Shown here: piece by piece, positions 25,371-34,336 of the stretch
Numbering within the stretch: the stretch's first letter is position 1
Layout of the letters: every line of letters begins with the position of its first letter
From: Mesostigma viride
Taxonomy: Eukaryota > Streptophyta > Mesostigmatophyceae > Mesostigmatales > Mesostigmataceae
NCBI GenBank assembly: GCA_009746045.1
Contig: RPFO01000106.1
Location: 1,423,211 to 1,487,210 of the forward strand
Length of the DNA: 64,000 bases
Direction: 5' to 3'
Program-made: the position numbers and the translations under genes
The notes under the pieces: model-generated
Told to the model about the DNA's origin: nothing
The model's input: the letters and a program-made list of their open reading frames with translations, nothing else
The model's database searches: none

Positions 25371-26081
25371 ATGGATAGACCGCCCTCTCTATTTGATGTA
25401 TCCGCTTCCAGCTCCTTGGACACGGACGAGAAAGGCCGTATGACCACGAGGGAGCTTATAGAGCGCTTATCCGACAAACGCAAATCTATCGAGAACAAAT
25501 TCACTCCTGCGGCCGCCAAACGCAAACTAGAAACGATGGGACTCGCGGCCTCCGAGAACGACGCCAAGCGCATCATCGGAGAGACGGTTTTCAAGTGCGA
25601 TCGTTACTGGGACAACCTCGACAAGACCAAAGGAGAATTGTACGATAAATTGAATGCGCTGAGGAACCCATCGGCTGCGAAAGACCTCTTGGAAATGTTC
25701 GAGGCCATGGAGAATCGCGTCATTTCCGCCAAGGAGGCGAACAAGTGCGCCTGCAAATGCCACATGTGCAAATGCGAAGTCACCGGCCCTGTCTACATGA
25801 TCGTAGGCGAGGCTGATCACGGCCACTCGAATATCGTGTGCGAGGGATGCGCGAAACAAGAGCTGGACCTGATCGAGAACAACCCTGAAAAGTTCGCCGT
25901 GTGTCCCTTCTGCCCCAACAGGCAAAGACTCAACCTCGTTCCTCCTTATTATCAGACAAGCGAGAACGTCACCAAGCTGGTCCGCAAGTTTCGAGTGGAG
26001 GAGTGCCCCCACGCGTGCGGGACGTGGACACAGGCTCGAAAGATGATAGAGCACATCGACTGGATTCACTACTTCGATTAA
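25371..26081 (+). CDS. RING/TRAF-like zinc-binding protein
   Basis: The 236-aa frame starts at the ATG at 25371, and the extension upstream lies in promoter sequence. Residues 126-181 are Cys/His-rich: Cys-Ala-Cys-Lys-Cys-His-Met-Cys-Lys-Cys, His150/His152, Cys157-x2-Cys160, and Cys178-x2-Cys181. This layout resembles a degenerate RING finger with extra cysteines. A second cluster, Cys212-x3-Cys216 with His228 and His233, resembles a TRAF-type finger. E3 ligase activity is possible but unproven. The N-terminal 120 residues look helical. The last 61 bases recur at 30520 as a duplication remnant. Confidence 0.62.
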   Translation: MDRPPSLFDVSASSSLDTDEKGRMTTRELIERLSDKRKSIENKFTPAAAKRKLETMGLAASENDAKRIIGETVFKCDRYWDNLDKTKGELYDKLNALRNPSAAKDLLEMFEAMENRVISAKEANKCACKCHMCKCEVTGPVYMIVGEADHGHSNIVCEGCAKQELDLIENNPEKFAVCPFCPNRQRLNLVPPYYQTSENVTKLVRKFRVEECPHACGTWTQARKMIEHIDWIHYFD

Positions 26082-26114
26082 TTTTTATCGTCCGCGATCA
26101 TAGTGATATCGACA

Positions 26115-26498
26115 ATGGGAAATCCTTTCTACAAGGTAGTGGGGGCGTGCATCTTTTACTTACACATTTATTTCGTCAACTGGGTGATCCTAGCCGGCAT
26201 CACCAAGCGCCAAGTCAAGAAGCGCGGAGGCCTGGGGATAACGATGTGGCAAGCCATGCGGGGTCCTGGTGTGTGGATGTACGCCGGCATCCTCACAGCG
26301 CTCCCCATAATTTTGCTCAAGGTGTTCAGGAATTCTATGTTGACTTGCGAACAATTGATCAGCGAGAAGCAGAGTCAGATAAGCGCAGTGAACGACGAGA
26401 TTGCTAACTTGAACACCAAGCTCGCTCCACCACCACCTCCACCGACCCCAGAAGCTCCCGTGGACCATAATAGCATAGAATTCACTCTGAATGCATGA
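26115..26498 (+). CDS. Two-pass membrane protein, copy 1
   Basis: A 127-aa frame starts at 26115. Two hydrophobic segments (residues about 8-27 and 52-72) flank a charged loop with Gln-Val-Lys-Lys-Arg-Gly-Gly. A coiled-coil-like stretch with Gln/Glu/Asn follows, then a run of prolines. It is a paralogue of the next gene: both share Asn-Trp-x-Val/Ile, Ile-Thr, Gln-Val/Ile-Lys and Arg-Gly-Gly. Topology suggests a virion or envelope membrane protein. Confidence 0.68.
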   Translation: MGNPFYKVVGACIFYLHIYFVNWVILAGITKRQVKKRGGLGITMWQAMRGPGVWMYAGILTALPIILLKVFRNSMLTCEQLISEKQSQISAVNDEIANLNTKLAPPPPPPTPEAPVDHNSIEFTLNA

Positions 26499-26546
26499 TA
26501 AATTAGAAATCTGTGACGATGTTTTTATCTATACAAATAATGACAA

Positions 26547-26942
26547 ATGAACTTGGACAAGGCGTGGAGATTGGGAGTTCTGTACTTGCTCATATGGTTA
26601 AGCAATTGGACCGTCATGGGATGGATCACTCAGACACAGATCAAGGATCGCGGAGGCGTTGACGTATCGTTGAGAGACACTATGCTCGCACCAGGTAACC
26701 TGATATACTCGTTCGTGTGCACGGCCGTACCGCTAGTTCTGTATCATTTCATGAACTTCCATTTTCTTAAGAGCTCAAAGGCACGCATGGAAGAAAAAAT
26801 CAACGAATTTGGCAAATTGCAAGAAGAGCAACGGAAACTAGCTACTGACCTGGCCGAGAAACAGATGAAAGACGGTGCACAAAGAGAAGCGGCATCACTG
26901 GCAAAAAAAGCACGCGCTCCACCACTTCCGTATGAAGGTTAA
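26547..26942 (+). CDS. Two-pass membrane protein paralogue, copy 1
   Basis: The 131-aa protein repeats the plan of its upstream neighbour: transmembrane segments at about residues 9-27 and 50-68, a loop with Gln-Ile-Lys-Asp-Arg-Gly-Gly, then a charged helix of about 45 residues likely to be coiled coil. The two genes probably arose by duplication and may pair in the same membrane. No family is recognised. Confidence 0.68.
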   Translation: MNLDKAWRLGVLYLLIWLSNWTVMGWITQTQIKDRGGVDVSLRDTMLAPGNLIYSFVCTAVPLVLYHFMNFHFLKSSKARMEEKINEFGKLQEEQRKLATDLAEKQMKDGAQREAASLAKKARAPPLPYEG

Positions 26943-26973
26943 TGCACAATAAATATCCGCCGCAATAATAGAA

Positions 26974-27135
26974 ATGCCGTACCGCTCCCCGCCCTCTAAT
27001 TACAAGAAGTCCCAGGTCGTGACGGTCGCGAAACCCCATGTGATCACCGGGAACAAGATCGACAAGAAACCGGTACGACGCGTCCTGAAACGCGTGATGG
27101 TTCCTGTATATATCCTCAAGGAAGTTCGCGGTTAG
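26974..27135 (+). CDS. Small basic protein, 53 aa, copy 1
   Basis: A 53-codon frame runs from ATG at 26974 to TAG at 27133-27135. The product is rich in Lys, Arg and Val and ends Tyr-Ile-Leu-Lys-Glu-Val-Arg-Gly. It sits in the 31-bp spaced slot after the membrane paralogue and overlaps the ATPase stop by 4 bp. Its short length makes it easily missed. Basic composition suggests nucleic-acid binding. Confidence 0.5.
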   Translation: MPYRSPPSNYKKSQVVTVAKPHVITGNKIDKKPVRRVLKRVMVPVYILKEVRG

Positions 27136-27920
27136 TCGTACTTCTTAACTACCCTCGTATTGATTTTCTTCATCTTCCCATCTCCGGTTTCGTTATCCGA
27201 ATCGCTGTTGTATTGGGGATCGAAGTTCTCTTTCCCGTACTGCCAGAAGGACGGACTCCCCATCTTGAAAGATGGACGAGGAGTCGCTTTATACCAGAAG
27301 ATGACGTCCTCTATCTTGTTCGACTCGCTGGTGTGATCGACCACCAGACACTCGTAATTACGAGTGCATTGATCCAGGATTTCGCAGAAGGCTTCAAAAG
27401 TAGGTATGACTCCGAAGAAATTGCGGTACAATCTCTCTCGATTCATGATGATGTTTTCTCGTAGAGCGAAAACGTAATCGATATTGCTGCGGATGTCCGG
27501 CGTCACGTCCATGCTGTACTGGCTGATAAACAACAGGAATATGTTCATGTGTCTTCCGTTTAACGCTATCTCTCGAATACAAGGATCTCGCATCACAGTC
27601 CTGTCGTAAATGCAGTCGTCCAATACGACGAAACAGCTCTTGGCCTTCCCATTTTTCGCACTGCGTTTCTGGTTCTTTATGATCGCCTTGAGTGCAGGAC
27701 GACTGAAACAGTTATACACGAACAATGCCGGGACGTAGTTCTGCCAATGTTTATTAGACCCCTCCGTTCCCGACATTACGATTCCTGATGGGATGTTACG
27801 TTTATGATACATGATGTCCGTAGCCAGAGTCGTCTTTCCACCGCCGCGTTTCGACACGATGCACACCACTTTATCGTCTCCTATCGTGGACGGATCGAAT
27901 CGTCTCAGTTGAAGATCCAT
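27132..27920 (-). CDS. A32-type DNA-packaging ATPase, copy 1
   Basis: The 262-aa protein (start at 27920, though the frame opens 7 codons earlier) belongs to the FtsK/HerA-type packaging ATPase family of nucleocytoviruses. Walker A is Ser-Lys-Arg-Gly-Gly-Gly-Lys-Thr-Thr (about residues 23-31), and Walker B is Val-Val-Leu-Asp-Asp (about residues 98-102). A Leu-Phe-Ile-Ser-Gln-Tyr segment matches the sensor-like strand. It pumps DNA into the capsid. It overlaps the small plus-strand gene by 4 bp and lies just downstream of the JAMM gene. Confidence 0.92.
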   Translation of the reverse strand: MDLQLRRFDPSTIGDDKVVCIVSKRGGGKTTLATDIMYHKRNIPSGIVMSGTEGSNKHWQNYVPALFVYNCFSRPALKAIIKNQKRSAKNGKAKSCFVVLDDCIYDRTVMRDPCIREIALNGRHMNIFLLFISQYSMDVTPDIRSNIDYVFALRENIIMNRERLYRNFFGVIPTFEAFCEILDQCTRNYECLVVDHTSESNKIEDVIFWYKATPRPSFKMGSPSFWQYGKENFDPQYNSDSDNETGDGKMKKINTRVVKKYD

Positions 27921-27928
27921 GCTGTTTA

Positions 27929-28543
27929 TTACAAGGAACAAATTTTCATAGATGGAAGCGCGGGATACTTGAAATAACCAACGACGATGCCGAATCTCTC
28001 AGCCAACGCCATCCATTCATCCTGATGCCACATCTCCGATTCGTCCTTTTCGCCTTCCGACCTGGACCGATTGAAACGCAGAGAGAACTGGCGTTGGAGC
28101 AACGTGAACTGCTTCTGTATCTGTTTAGCCAGTCGCTTGTCTCTCTTCAGTGCGACTACGAGGTTCGGACTCAGGGACATAACGAAAGTGCCGTGGCGAC
28201 TGAACACGAAATGGCCCAGATTTTCGGTCTGCGCGTCGTTCAGAACGACTCCCACGTCGGTGTCACTTGGACTGGACAAGGAACATTCCTTCATGCCGCA
28301 TTTCTGGGGATGAGTGTGCCACTCGAACACGCCGTGAGGAATCTCGACGTCATTCGAATGCCCGAACTTCGTCACGGTCGGATTGAAAAGCCGCCCCTTG
28401 CCAAAATCGTAACGAAAGGTTCCTCCGAGCTCCTTCCCGCTAGCCATGCTTTTCACGATCATGTCCAGAACCGAACGTTCCAAAGTTACCACCCCGCCCC
28501 CTCGGACGCATTTGCGCCCGTCGTCTTCGATCTTCACACTCAT
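27929..28543 (-). CDS. JAMM-type metalloprotease-like protein, copy 1
   Basis: The 204-aa protein contains a JAB/MPN-type motif: Glu38, then His76-x-His78-Pro, and Ser91-Pro-Ser-Asp94, the ligands and catalytic residues of the JAMM zinc site. The spacing between the His pair and Ser is a few residues longer than the usual HxHPx6SxxD. Family members remove ubiquitin or cut other isopeptide bonds. The C-terminal part is basic and helical. It sits directly upstream of the packaging ATPase; whether it is a deubiquitinase or a maturation protease cannot be told from sequence. Confidence 0.72.
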   Translation of the reverse strand: MSVKIEDDGRKCVRGGGVVTLERSVLDMIVKSMASGKELGGTFRYDFGKGRLFNPTVTKFGHSNDVEIPHGVFEWHTHPQKCGMKECSLSSPSDTDVGVVLNDAQTENLGHFVFSRHGTFVMSLSPNLVVALKRDKRLAKQIQKQFTLLQRQFSLRFNRSRSEGEKDESEMWHQDEWMALAERFGIVVGYFKYPALPSMKICSL

Positions 28544-28549
28544 AAAGAC

Positions 28550-28555
28550 ATATAT
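28550..28555 (-). promoter_or_regulatory. TATATA-type box
   Basis: On the minus strand a TATAT tract lies 6 nt upstream of the ATG at 28543. The duplicate has the same box near 33049-33054. Confidence 0.45.
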
Positions 28556-28652
28556 TGTGAATGAGACTAAAACTCTCCGTCGTCCTCGTCTTCATCCATC
28601 TCCGACGGCGCGTTATAACTTTCAAACTCTTCGCGCACCGCGTGCGTCTGTC

Positions 28653-29432
28653 TCATATTCTTAGGACGCACGTGAACTCCCTTGATGGACCCCTCCATGT
28701 CCCTCTCCGTAGCCTTCTCCACGCCGATATCCCCCGTGCCTTCCTCGGCTCCTCCGACGTCGATTTCGCCTTCCTCCCCCCCTTGAACGTGTCCCGGCTC
28801 AGAATGTCGCCCATGTACTCCTTCAACAGGTCATCGATCGGCATCAGACTGTGGAGAGCGTCCTTGATCGCGTCCTCGATCGTTTTCACCACGTGGCGAC
28901 GGTTCAACTTGAAATCGGAACCCGCGACCCACGACGATTGCCTCGTGCGGTGGTTAAAAACTCCGACTCCGGCACCGTCCTCTTGCTCGTCGGCCCCCGT
29001 CAGAAAATGATCCAGGTCGTCGATGATGTCGAAGGCCGCGTTCTTCAACACCATGTGGACGAAACGCTCCGGAGAAGGAACGCGGATCTTCATCTTCTGG
29101 TTCTTCTCTTTGGACATCCTGATCGATCCCATGATCATACTCGCACAAACGAAGTAGGCCTTCAAGAGATCCTTCAAGTACGGGACGGTCTGGATGATGC
29201 CGTTAGTCTCCTCTTCTACTATCTTCTGGTCCCACTTTGGCACCTCCGATAGCAGAACGCGGAGAGCCTTTCTGGGCTCCATCCCGTTCTTCTGAGAAAC
29301 GTTAAGAGCGTCTTGCACTATCATTCGCAACGACTCGAATATGGGACGAAGCAAACCTCTCGCCAATTGGTCGACGTACTCCTTCTTGCTATCCACCAAC
29401 ACGTTGATGTTCACGACCGGTTCGTCGTCCAT
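28653..29432 (-). CDS. Conserved nucleocytovirus-type protein, likely frameshifted, copy 1
   Basis: The 259-aa frame has a well-formed helical domain up to about residue 210, then an Arg-rich tail that looks unnatural. At a seven-base G run (minus strand, about 28776-28782) one extra base, or a -1 ribosomal slip, would open an acidic tail. That tail ends at 28567, just 23 bp before the JAMM gene, filling an otherwise empty gap. The domain pattern, with Pro-Lys-Trp-Asp-Gln and Phe-Val-His-Met-Val, resembles a conserved protein of large viruses, but I cannot name it. Both duplicates carry the same run. Confidence 0.62.
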   Translation of the reverse strand: MDDEPVVNINVLVDSKKEYVDQLARGLLRPIFESLRMIVQDALNVSQKNGMEPRKALRVLLSEVPKWDQKIVEEETNGIIQTVPYLKDLLKAYFVCASMIMGSIRMSKEKNQKMKIRVPSPERFVHMVLKNAAFDIIDDLDHFLTGADEQEDGAGVGVFNHRTRQSSWVAGSDFKLNRRHVVKTIEDAIKDALHSLMPIDDLLKEYMGDILSRDTFKGGRKAKSTSEEPRKARGISAWRRLRRGTWRGPSREFTCVLRI

Positions 29433-29470
29433 TCCGTCTTCTCACAACTACGCAGACAAACTTTATGGCC

Positions 29471-29758
29471 TCACGGGGCGCACTCCTTGCGAGCATTCTT
29501 TCGATCTCTCCACACCTGATTCCTCAACTCCTTCAGCATTTCCACTTCCACTCGAGCGTCTTCGATTCGAGACCGTATGAAACGCAACACCGCGTCCTTG
29601 CGATTCGCAGAGTTCTCCTCACCTTCGACTTTGCACGCGAGCGCTCCAGGAGCCACGTCTCTATCGATGCCGAGGTATTGGCGGAGACACTCCGCTTCGA
29701 ATCGCAGCCCTCCCAACTCGCTCACCAGCATGAACTTCGTCTGGCTATAATCCTCCAT
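29471..29758 (-). CDS. Small coiled-coil protein, copy 1
   Basis: The 95-aa protein is rich in Glu, Arg and Leu and looks mostly helical, with likely coiled-coil stretches at residues about 10-25 and 55-90. No motif is recognised. It lies upstream of the frameshifted gene, same strand, 38 bp away. Confidence 0.58.
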   Translation of the reverse strand: MEDYSQTKFMLVSELGGLRFEAECLRQYLGIDRDVAPGALACKVEGEENSANRKDAVLRFIRSRIEDARVEVEMLKELRNQVWRDRKNARKECAP

Positions 29759-29837
29759 GAACTAGTATCACACTATCATAGGAACATAAATCGCATTTCA
29801 TCCCAAACGAAAAAAAAAAGATGTATAATGGTAAAGC

Positions 29838-30545
29838 ATGACGACAAAAAGGACTCCAGTCAAGCGGCAAAAAAAGACTCCAGTCAAGCGGCCAAAGAAG
29901 AAGACCTCTCATCGTGTCCGAGCAGGGGAAGCTGGTCCGTCAGAAGAACCCCGTCCGTCTACAGCGCCTGAACAATCTTTACCGGATGTCCCAGCTGTCA
30001 CAGACAGCCCGCTCCCAGTCAATGATGATATCATCGCCCACAGGTTGAAACGGGTGAGTGCGTTATTAGAAAGACAAGGCGCGAGGCCTACACTGCCACC
30101 CGTTAGCTCTCGACGATTGCCGCCTCCAGTCTTACCGAGTTCTCGGTACAGCGAGTATGATGGTAGTATCAGTGGGCAATCAACAAGACGTTACAGTCCC
30201 GTATCAACGGCAAGCTACTTGCCCTCTCCAGGATACTACGGCGAGGATAGTAGTGTCTCAAGATCATCAATATCCCGTCCAATGCGAACGCCGCTCTCGA
30301 GTCTTTCATCCGGATCAGACATGGACGGTTACGCTTTTTTACGCGGTTACGCATCGCGGTCTCGTCAACCCGTTTGGTATACTAATACAGCATTTTCTGA
30401 TTCCGGGACTCCACGACCCGTTTGGTATACTAATGCAGCATTTTCTGATTCCGGGACTCCACGACCCGTTTGGTATACTAATGCAGCATTTTCTGATTCT
30501 GATGCCTCATCAAGTTTAAGACGTGGACACAGGCTCGAAAGATGA
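29838..30545 (+). pseudogene. Truncated Gly/Arg-rich protein (duplication remnant)
   Basis: This frame matches the first 227 codons of the gene at 34337 and then breaks at the duplication junction near 30520. Beyond it the reading frame enters the RING-like gene's 3' end out of frame and meets a stop after eight junction codons. The C-terminal Gly-rich and helical domains are missing, so it is probably non-functional. Its start region, with basic repeated Lys/Arg-Thr-Pro motifs, is identical to the full copy. Confidence 0.88.
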
Positions 30546-30580
30546 TAGAGCACATCGACTGGATTCACTACTTCGATTAA
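30520..30580 (+). pseudogene. 3' remnant of RING-like gene
   Basis: This stretch is identical to 26021-26081, the last 61 bases of the RING-like gene including its stop. It has no start of its own and marks the beginning of the second duplicate unit. Confidence 0.9.
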
Positions 30581-30613
30581 TTTTTATCGTCCGCGATCAT
30601 AGTGATATCGACA

Positions 30614-30997
30614 ATGGGAAATCCTTTCTACAAGGTAGTGGGGGCGTGCATCTTTTACTTACACATTTATTTCGTCAACTGGGTGATCCTAGCCGGCATC
30701 ACCAAGCGCCAAGTCAAGAAGCGCGGAGGCCTGGGGATAACGATGTGGCAAGCCATGCGGGGTCCTGGTGTGTGGATGTACGCCGGCATCCTCACAGCGC
30801 TCCCCATAATTTTGCTCAAGGTGTTCAGGAATTCTATGTTGACTTGCGAACAATTGATCAGCGAGAAGCAGAGTCAGATAAGCGCAGTGAACGACGAGAT
30901 TGCTAACTTGAACACCAAGCTCGCTCCACCACCACCTCCACCGACCCCAGAAGCTCCCGTGGACCATAATAGCATAGAATTCACTCTGAATGCATGA
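30614..30997 (+). CDS. Two-pass membrane protein, copy 2
   Basis: Identical to the gene at 26115-26498, shifted by 4,499 bases. Its upstream sequence is also the same over the duplicated part. Confidence 0.66.
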   Translation: MGNPFYKVVGACIFYLHIYFVNWVILAGITKRQVKKRGGLGITMWQAMRGPGVWMYAGILTALPIILLKVFRNSMLTCEQLISEKQSQISAVNDEIANLNTKLAPPPPPPTPEAPVDHNSIEFTLNA

Positions 30998-31045
30998 TAA
31001 ATTAGAAATCTGTGACGATGTTTTTATCTATACAAATAATGACAA

Positions 31046-31441
31046 ATGAACTTGGACAAGGCGTGGAGATTGGGAGTTCTGTACTTGCTCATATGGTTAA
31101 GCAATTGGACCGTCATGGGATGGATCACTCAGACACAGATCAAGGATCGCGGAGGCGTTGACGTATCGTTGAGAGACACTATGCTCGCACCAGGTAACCT
31201 GATATACTCGTTCGTGTGCACGGCCGTACCGCTAGTTCTGTATCATTTCATGAACTTCCATTTTCTTAAGAGCTCAAAGGCACGCATGGAAGAAAAAATC
31301 AACGAATTTGGCAAATTGCAAGAAGAGCAACGGAAACTAGCTACTGACCTGGCCGAGAAACAGATGAAAGACGGTGCACAAAGAGAAGCGGCATCACTGG
31401 CAAAAAAAGCACGCGCTCCACCACTTCCGTATGAAGGTTAA
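31046..31441 (+). CDS. Two-pass membrane protein paralogue, copy 2
   Basis: Identical to the gene at 26547-26942. Both copies have intact frames, so neither is marked as dead. Confidence 0.66.
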   Translation: MNLDKAWRLGVLYLLIWLSNWTVMGWITQTQIKDRGGVDVSLRDTMLAPGNLIYSFVCTAVPLVLYHFMNFHFLKSSKARMEEKINEFGKLQEEQRKLATDLAEKQMKDGAQREAASLAKKARAPPLPYEG

Positions 31442-31472
31442 TGCACAATAAATATCCGCCGCAATAATAGAA

Positions 31473-31634
31473 ATGCCGTACCGCTCCCCGCCCTCTAATT
31501 ACAAGAAGTCCCAGGTCGTGACGGTCGCGAAACCCCATGTGATCACCGGGAACAAGATCGACAAGAAACCGGTACGACGCGTCCTGAAACGCGTGATGGT
31601 TCCTGTATATATCCTCAAGGAAGTTCGCGGTTAG
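31473..31634 (+). CDS. Small basic protein, 53 aa, copy 2
   Basis: Identical to the 53-codon frame at 26974-27135, with the same 4-bp overlap into the ATPase stop. Confidence 0.48.
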   Translation: MPYRSPPSNYKKSQVVTVAKPHVITGNKIDKKPVRRVLKRVMVPVYILKEVRG

Positions 31635-32419
31635 TCGTACTTCTTAACTACCCTCGTATTGATTTTCTTCATCTTCCCATCTCCGGTTTCGTTATCCGAA
31701 TCGCTGTTGTATTGGGGATCGAAGTTCTCTTTCCCGTACTGCCAGAAGGACGGACTCCCCATCTTGAAAGATGGACGAGGAGTCGCTTTATACCAGAAGA
31801 TGACGTCCTCTATCTTGTTCGACTCGCTGGTGTGATCGACCACCAGACACTCGTAATTACGAGTGCATTGATCCAGGATTTCGCAGAAGGCTTCAAAAGT
31901 AGGTATGACTCCGAAGAAATTGCGGTACAATCTCTCTCGATTCATGATGATGTTTTCTCGTAGAGCGAAAACGTAATCGATATTGCTGCGGATGTCCGGC
32001 GTCACGTCCATGCTGTACTGGCTGATAAACAACAGGAATATGTTCATGTGTCTTCCGTTTAACGCTATCTCTCGAATACAAGGATCTCGCATCACAGTCC
32101 TGTCGTAAATGCAGTCGTCCAATACGACGAAACAGCTCTTGGCCTTCCCATTTTTCGCACTGCGTTTCTGGTTCTTTATGATCGCCTTGAGTGCAGGACG
32201 ACTGAAACAGTTATACACGAACAATGCCGGGACGTAGTTCTGCCAATGTTTATTAGACCCCTCCGTTCCCGACATTACGATTCCTGATGGGATGTTACGT
32301 TTATGATACATGATGTCCGTAGCCAGAGTCGTCTTTCCACCGCCGCGTTTCGACACGATGCACACCACTTTATCGTCTCCTATCGTGGACGGATCGAATC
32401 GTCTCAGTTGAAGATCCAT
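31631..32419 (-). CDS. A32-type packaging ATPase, copy 2
   Basis: Identical to the gene at 27132-27920, with both Walker motifs present. A second identical packaging ATPase is unusual because this is normally a single-copy core gene. This argues for a very recent or artefactual duplication. Confidence 0.9.
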   Translation of the reverse strand: MDLQLRRFDPSTIGDDKVVCIVSKRGGGKTTLATDIMYHKRNIPSGIVMSGTEGSNKHWQNYVPALFVYNCFSRPALKAIIKNQKRSAKNGKAKSCFVVLDDCIYDRTVMRDPCIREIALNGRHMNIFLLFISQYSMDVTPDIRSNIDYVFALRENIIMNRERLYRNFFGVIPTFEAFCEILDQCTRNYECLVVDHTSESNKIEDVIFWYKATPRPSFKMGSPSFWQYGKENFDPQYNSDSDNETGDGKMKKINTRVVKKYD

Positions 32420-32427
32420 GCTGTTTA

Positions 32428-33042
32428 TTACAAGGAACAAATTTTCATAGATGGAAGCGCGGGATACTTGAAATAACCAACGACGATGCCGAATCTCTCA
32501 GCCAACGCCATCCATTCATCCTGATGCCACATCTCCGATTCGTCCTTTTCGCCTTCCGACCTGGACCGATTGAAACGCAGAGAGAACTGGCGTTGGAGCA
32601 ACGTGAACTGCTTCTGTATCTGTTTAGCCAGTCGCTTGTCTCTCTTCAGTGCGACTACGAGGTTCGGACTCAGGGACATAACGAAAGTGCCGTGGCGACT
32701 GAACACGAAATGGCCCAGATTTTCGGTCTGCGCGTCGTTCAGAACGACTCCCACGTCGGTGTCACTTGGACTGGACAAGGAACATTCCTTCATGCCGCAT
32801 TTCTGGGGATGAGTGTGCCACTCGAACACGCCGTGAGGAATCTCGACGTCATTCGAATGCCCGAACTTCGTCACGGTCGGATTGAAAAGCCGCCCCTTGC
32901 CAAAATCGTAACGAAAGGTTCCTCCGAGCTCCTTCCCGCTAGCCATGCTTTTCACGATCATGTCCAGAACCGAACGTTCCAAAGTTACCACCCCGCCCCC
33001 TCGGACGCATTTGCGCCCGTCGTCTTCGATCTTCACACTCAT
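32428..33042 (-). CDS. JAMM-type metalloprotease-like protein, copy 2
   Basis: Identical to the gene at 27929-28543, keeping the His-x-His and Ser-x2-Asp ligands. Confidence 0.7.
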   Translation of the reverse strand: MSVKIEDDGRKCVRGGGVVTLERSVLDMIVKSMASGKELGGTFRYDFGKGRLFNPTVTKFGHSNDVEIPHGVFEWHTHPQKCGMKECSLSSPSDTDVGVVLNDAQTENLGHFVFSRHGTFVMSLSPNLVVALKRDKRLAKQIQKQFTLLQRQFSLRFNRSRSEGEKDESEMWHQDEWMALAERFGIVVGYFKYPALPSMKICSL

Positions 33043-33151
33043 AAAGACATATATTGTGAATGAGACTAAAACTCTCCGTCGTCCTCGTCTTCATCCATCT
33101 CCGACGGCGCGTTATAACTTTCAAACTCTTCGCGCACCGCGTGCGTCTGTC

Positions 33152-33931
33152 TCATATTCTTAGGACGCACGTGAACTCCCTTGATGGACCCCTCCATGTC
33201 CCTCTCCGTAGCCTTCTCCACGCCGATATCCCCCGTGCCTTCCTCGGCTCCTCCGACGTCGATTTCGCCTTCCTCCCCCCCTTGAACGTGTCCCGGCTCA
33301 GAATGTCGCCCATGTACTCCTTCAACAGGTCATCGATCGGCATCAGACTGTGGAGAGCGTCCTTGATCGCGTCCTCGATCGTTTTCACCACGTGGCGACG
33401 GTTCAACTTGAAATCGGAACCCGCGACCCACGACGATTGCCTCGTGCGGTGGTTAAAAACTCCGACTCCGGCACCGTCCTCTTGCTCGTCGGCCCCCGTC
33501 AGAAAATGATCCAGGTCGTCGATGATGTCGAAGGCCGCGTTCTTCAACACCATGTGGACGAAACGCTCCGGAGAAGGAACGCGGATCTTCATCTTCTGGT
33601 TCTTCTCTTTGGACATCCTGATCGATCCCATGATCATACTCGCACAAACGAAGTAGGCCTTCAAGAGATCCTTCAAGTACGGGACGGTCTGGATGATGCC
33701 GTTAGTCTCCTCTTCTACTATCTTCTGGTCCCACTTTGGCACCTCCGATAGCAGAACGCGGAGAGCCTTTCTGGGCTCCATCCCGTTCTTCTGAGAAACG
33801 TTAAGAGCGTCTTGCACTATCATTCGCAACGACTCGAATATGGGACGAAGCAAACCTCTCGCCAATTGGTCGACGTACTCCTTCTTGCTATCCACCAACA
33901 CGTTGATGTTCACGACCGGTTCGTCGTCCAT
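33152..33931 (-). CDS. Conserved nucleocytovirus-type protein, likely frameshifted, copy 2
   Basis: Identical to 28653-29432, including the seven-base G run (about 33275-33281). The alternative frame would end at 33066. The shared run shows that the state predates, or was copied with, the duplication. Confidence 0.6.
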   Translation of the reverse strand: MDDEPVVNINVLVDSKKEYVDQLARGLLRPIFESLRMIVQDALNVSQKNGMEPRKALRVLLSEVPKWDQKIVEEETNGIIQTVPYLKDLLKAYFVCASMIMGSIRMSKEKNQKMKIRVPSPERFVHMVLKNAAFDIIDDLDHFLTGADEQEDGAGVGVFNHRTRQSSWVAGSDFKLNRRHVVKTIEDAIKDALHSLMPIDDLLKEYMGDILSRDTFKGGRKAKSTSEEPRKARGISAWRRLRRGTWRGPSREFTCVLRI

Positions 33932-33969
33932 TCCGTCTTCTCACAACTACGCAGACAAACTTTATGGCC

Positions 33970-34257
33970 TCACGGGGCGCACTCCTTGCGAGCATTCTTT
34001 CGATCTCTCCACACCTGATTCCTCAACTCCTTCAGCATTTCCACTTCCACTCGAGCGTCTTCGATTCGAGACCGTATGAAACGCAACACCGCGTCCTTGC
34101 GATTCGCAGAGTTCTCCTCACCTTCGACTTTGCACGCGAGCGCTCCAGGAGCCACGTCTCTATCGATGCCGAGGTATTGGCGGAGACACTCCGCTTCGAA
34201 TCGCAGCCCTCCCAACTCGCTCACCAGCATGAACTTCGTCTGGCTATAATCCTCCAT
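33970..34257 (-). CDS. Small coiled-coil protein, copy 2
   Basis: Identical to the gene at 29471-29758. Confidence 0.56.
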   Translation of the reverse strand: MEDYSQTKFMLVSELGGLRFEAECLRQYLGIDRDVAPGALACKVEGEENSANRKDAVLRFIRSRIEDARVEVEMLKELRNQVWRDRKNARKECAP

Positions 34258-34336
34258 GAACTAGTATCACACTATCATAGGAACATAAATCGCATTTCAT
34301 CCCAAACGAAAAAAAAAAGATGTATAATGGTAAAGC

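Larger units (their letters stand above)
26021..30519. repeat. Tandem duplication, copy 1 (4,499 bp)
   Basis: Positions 26021-30519 and 30520-35018 appear identical at every point I compared. The proteins encoded by both copies are the same, including the frameshifted gene. At the junction the 3' part of the gene starting at 29838 is followed directly by the 3' end of the RING-like gene. A shared GAC (26021-26023, 30520-30522, 35019-35021) is a 3-bp microhomology. The perfect identity means either a very recent event or an assembly artefact. Confidence 0.93.
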
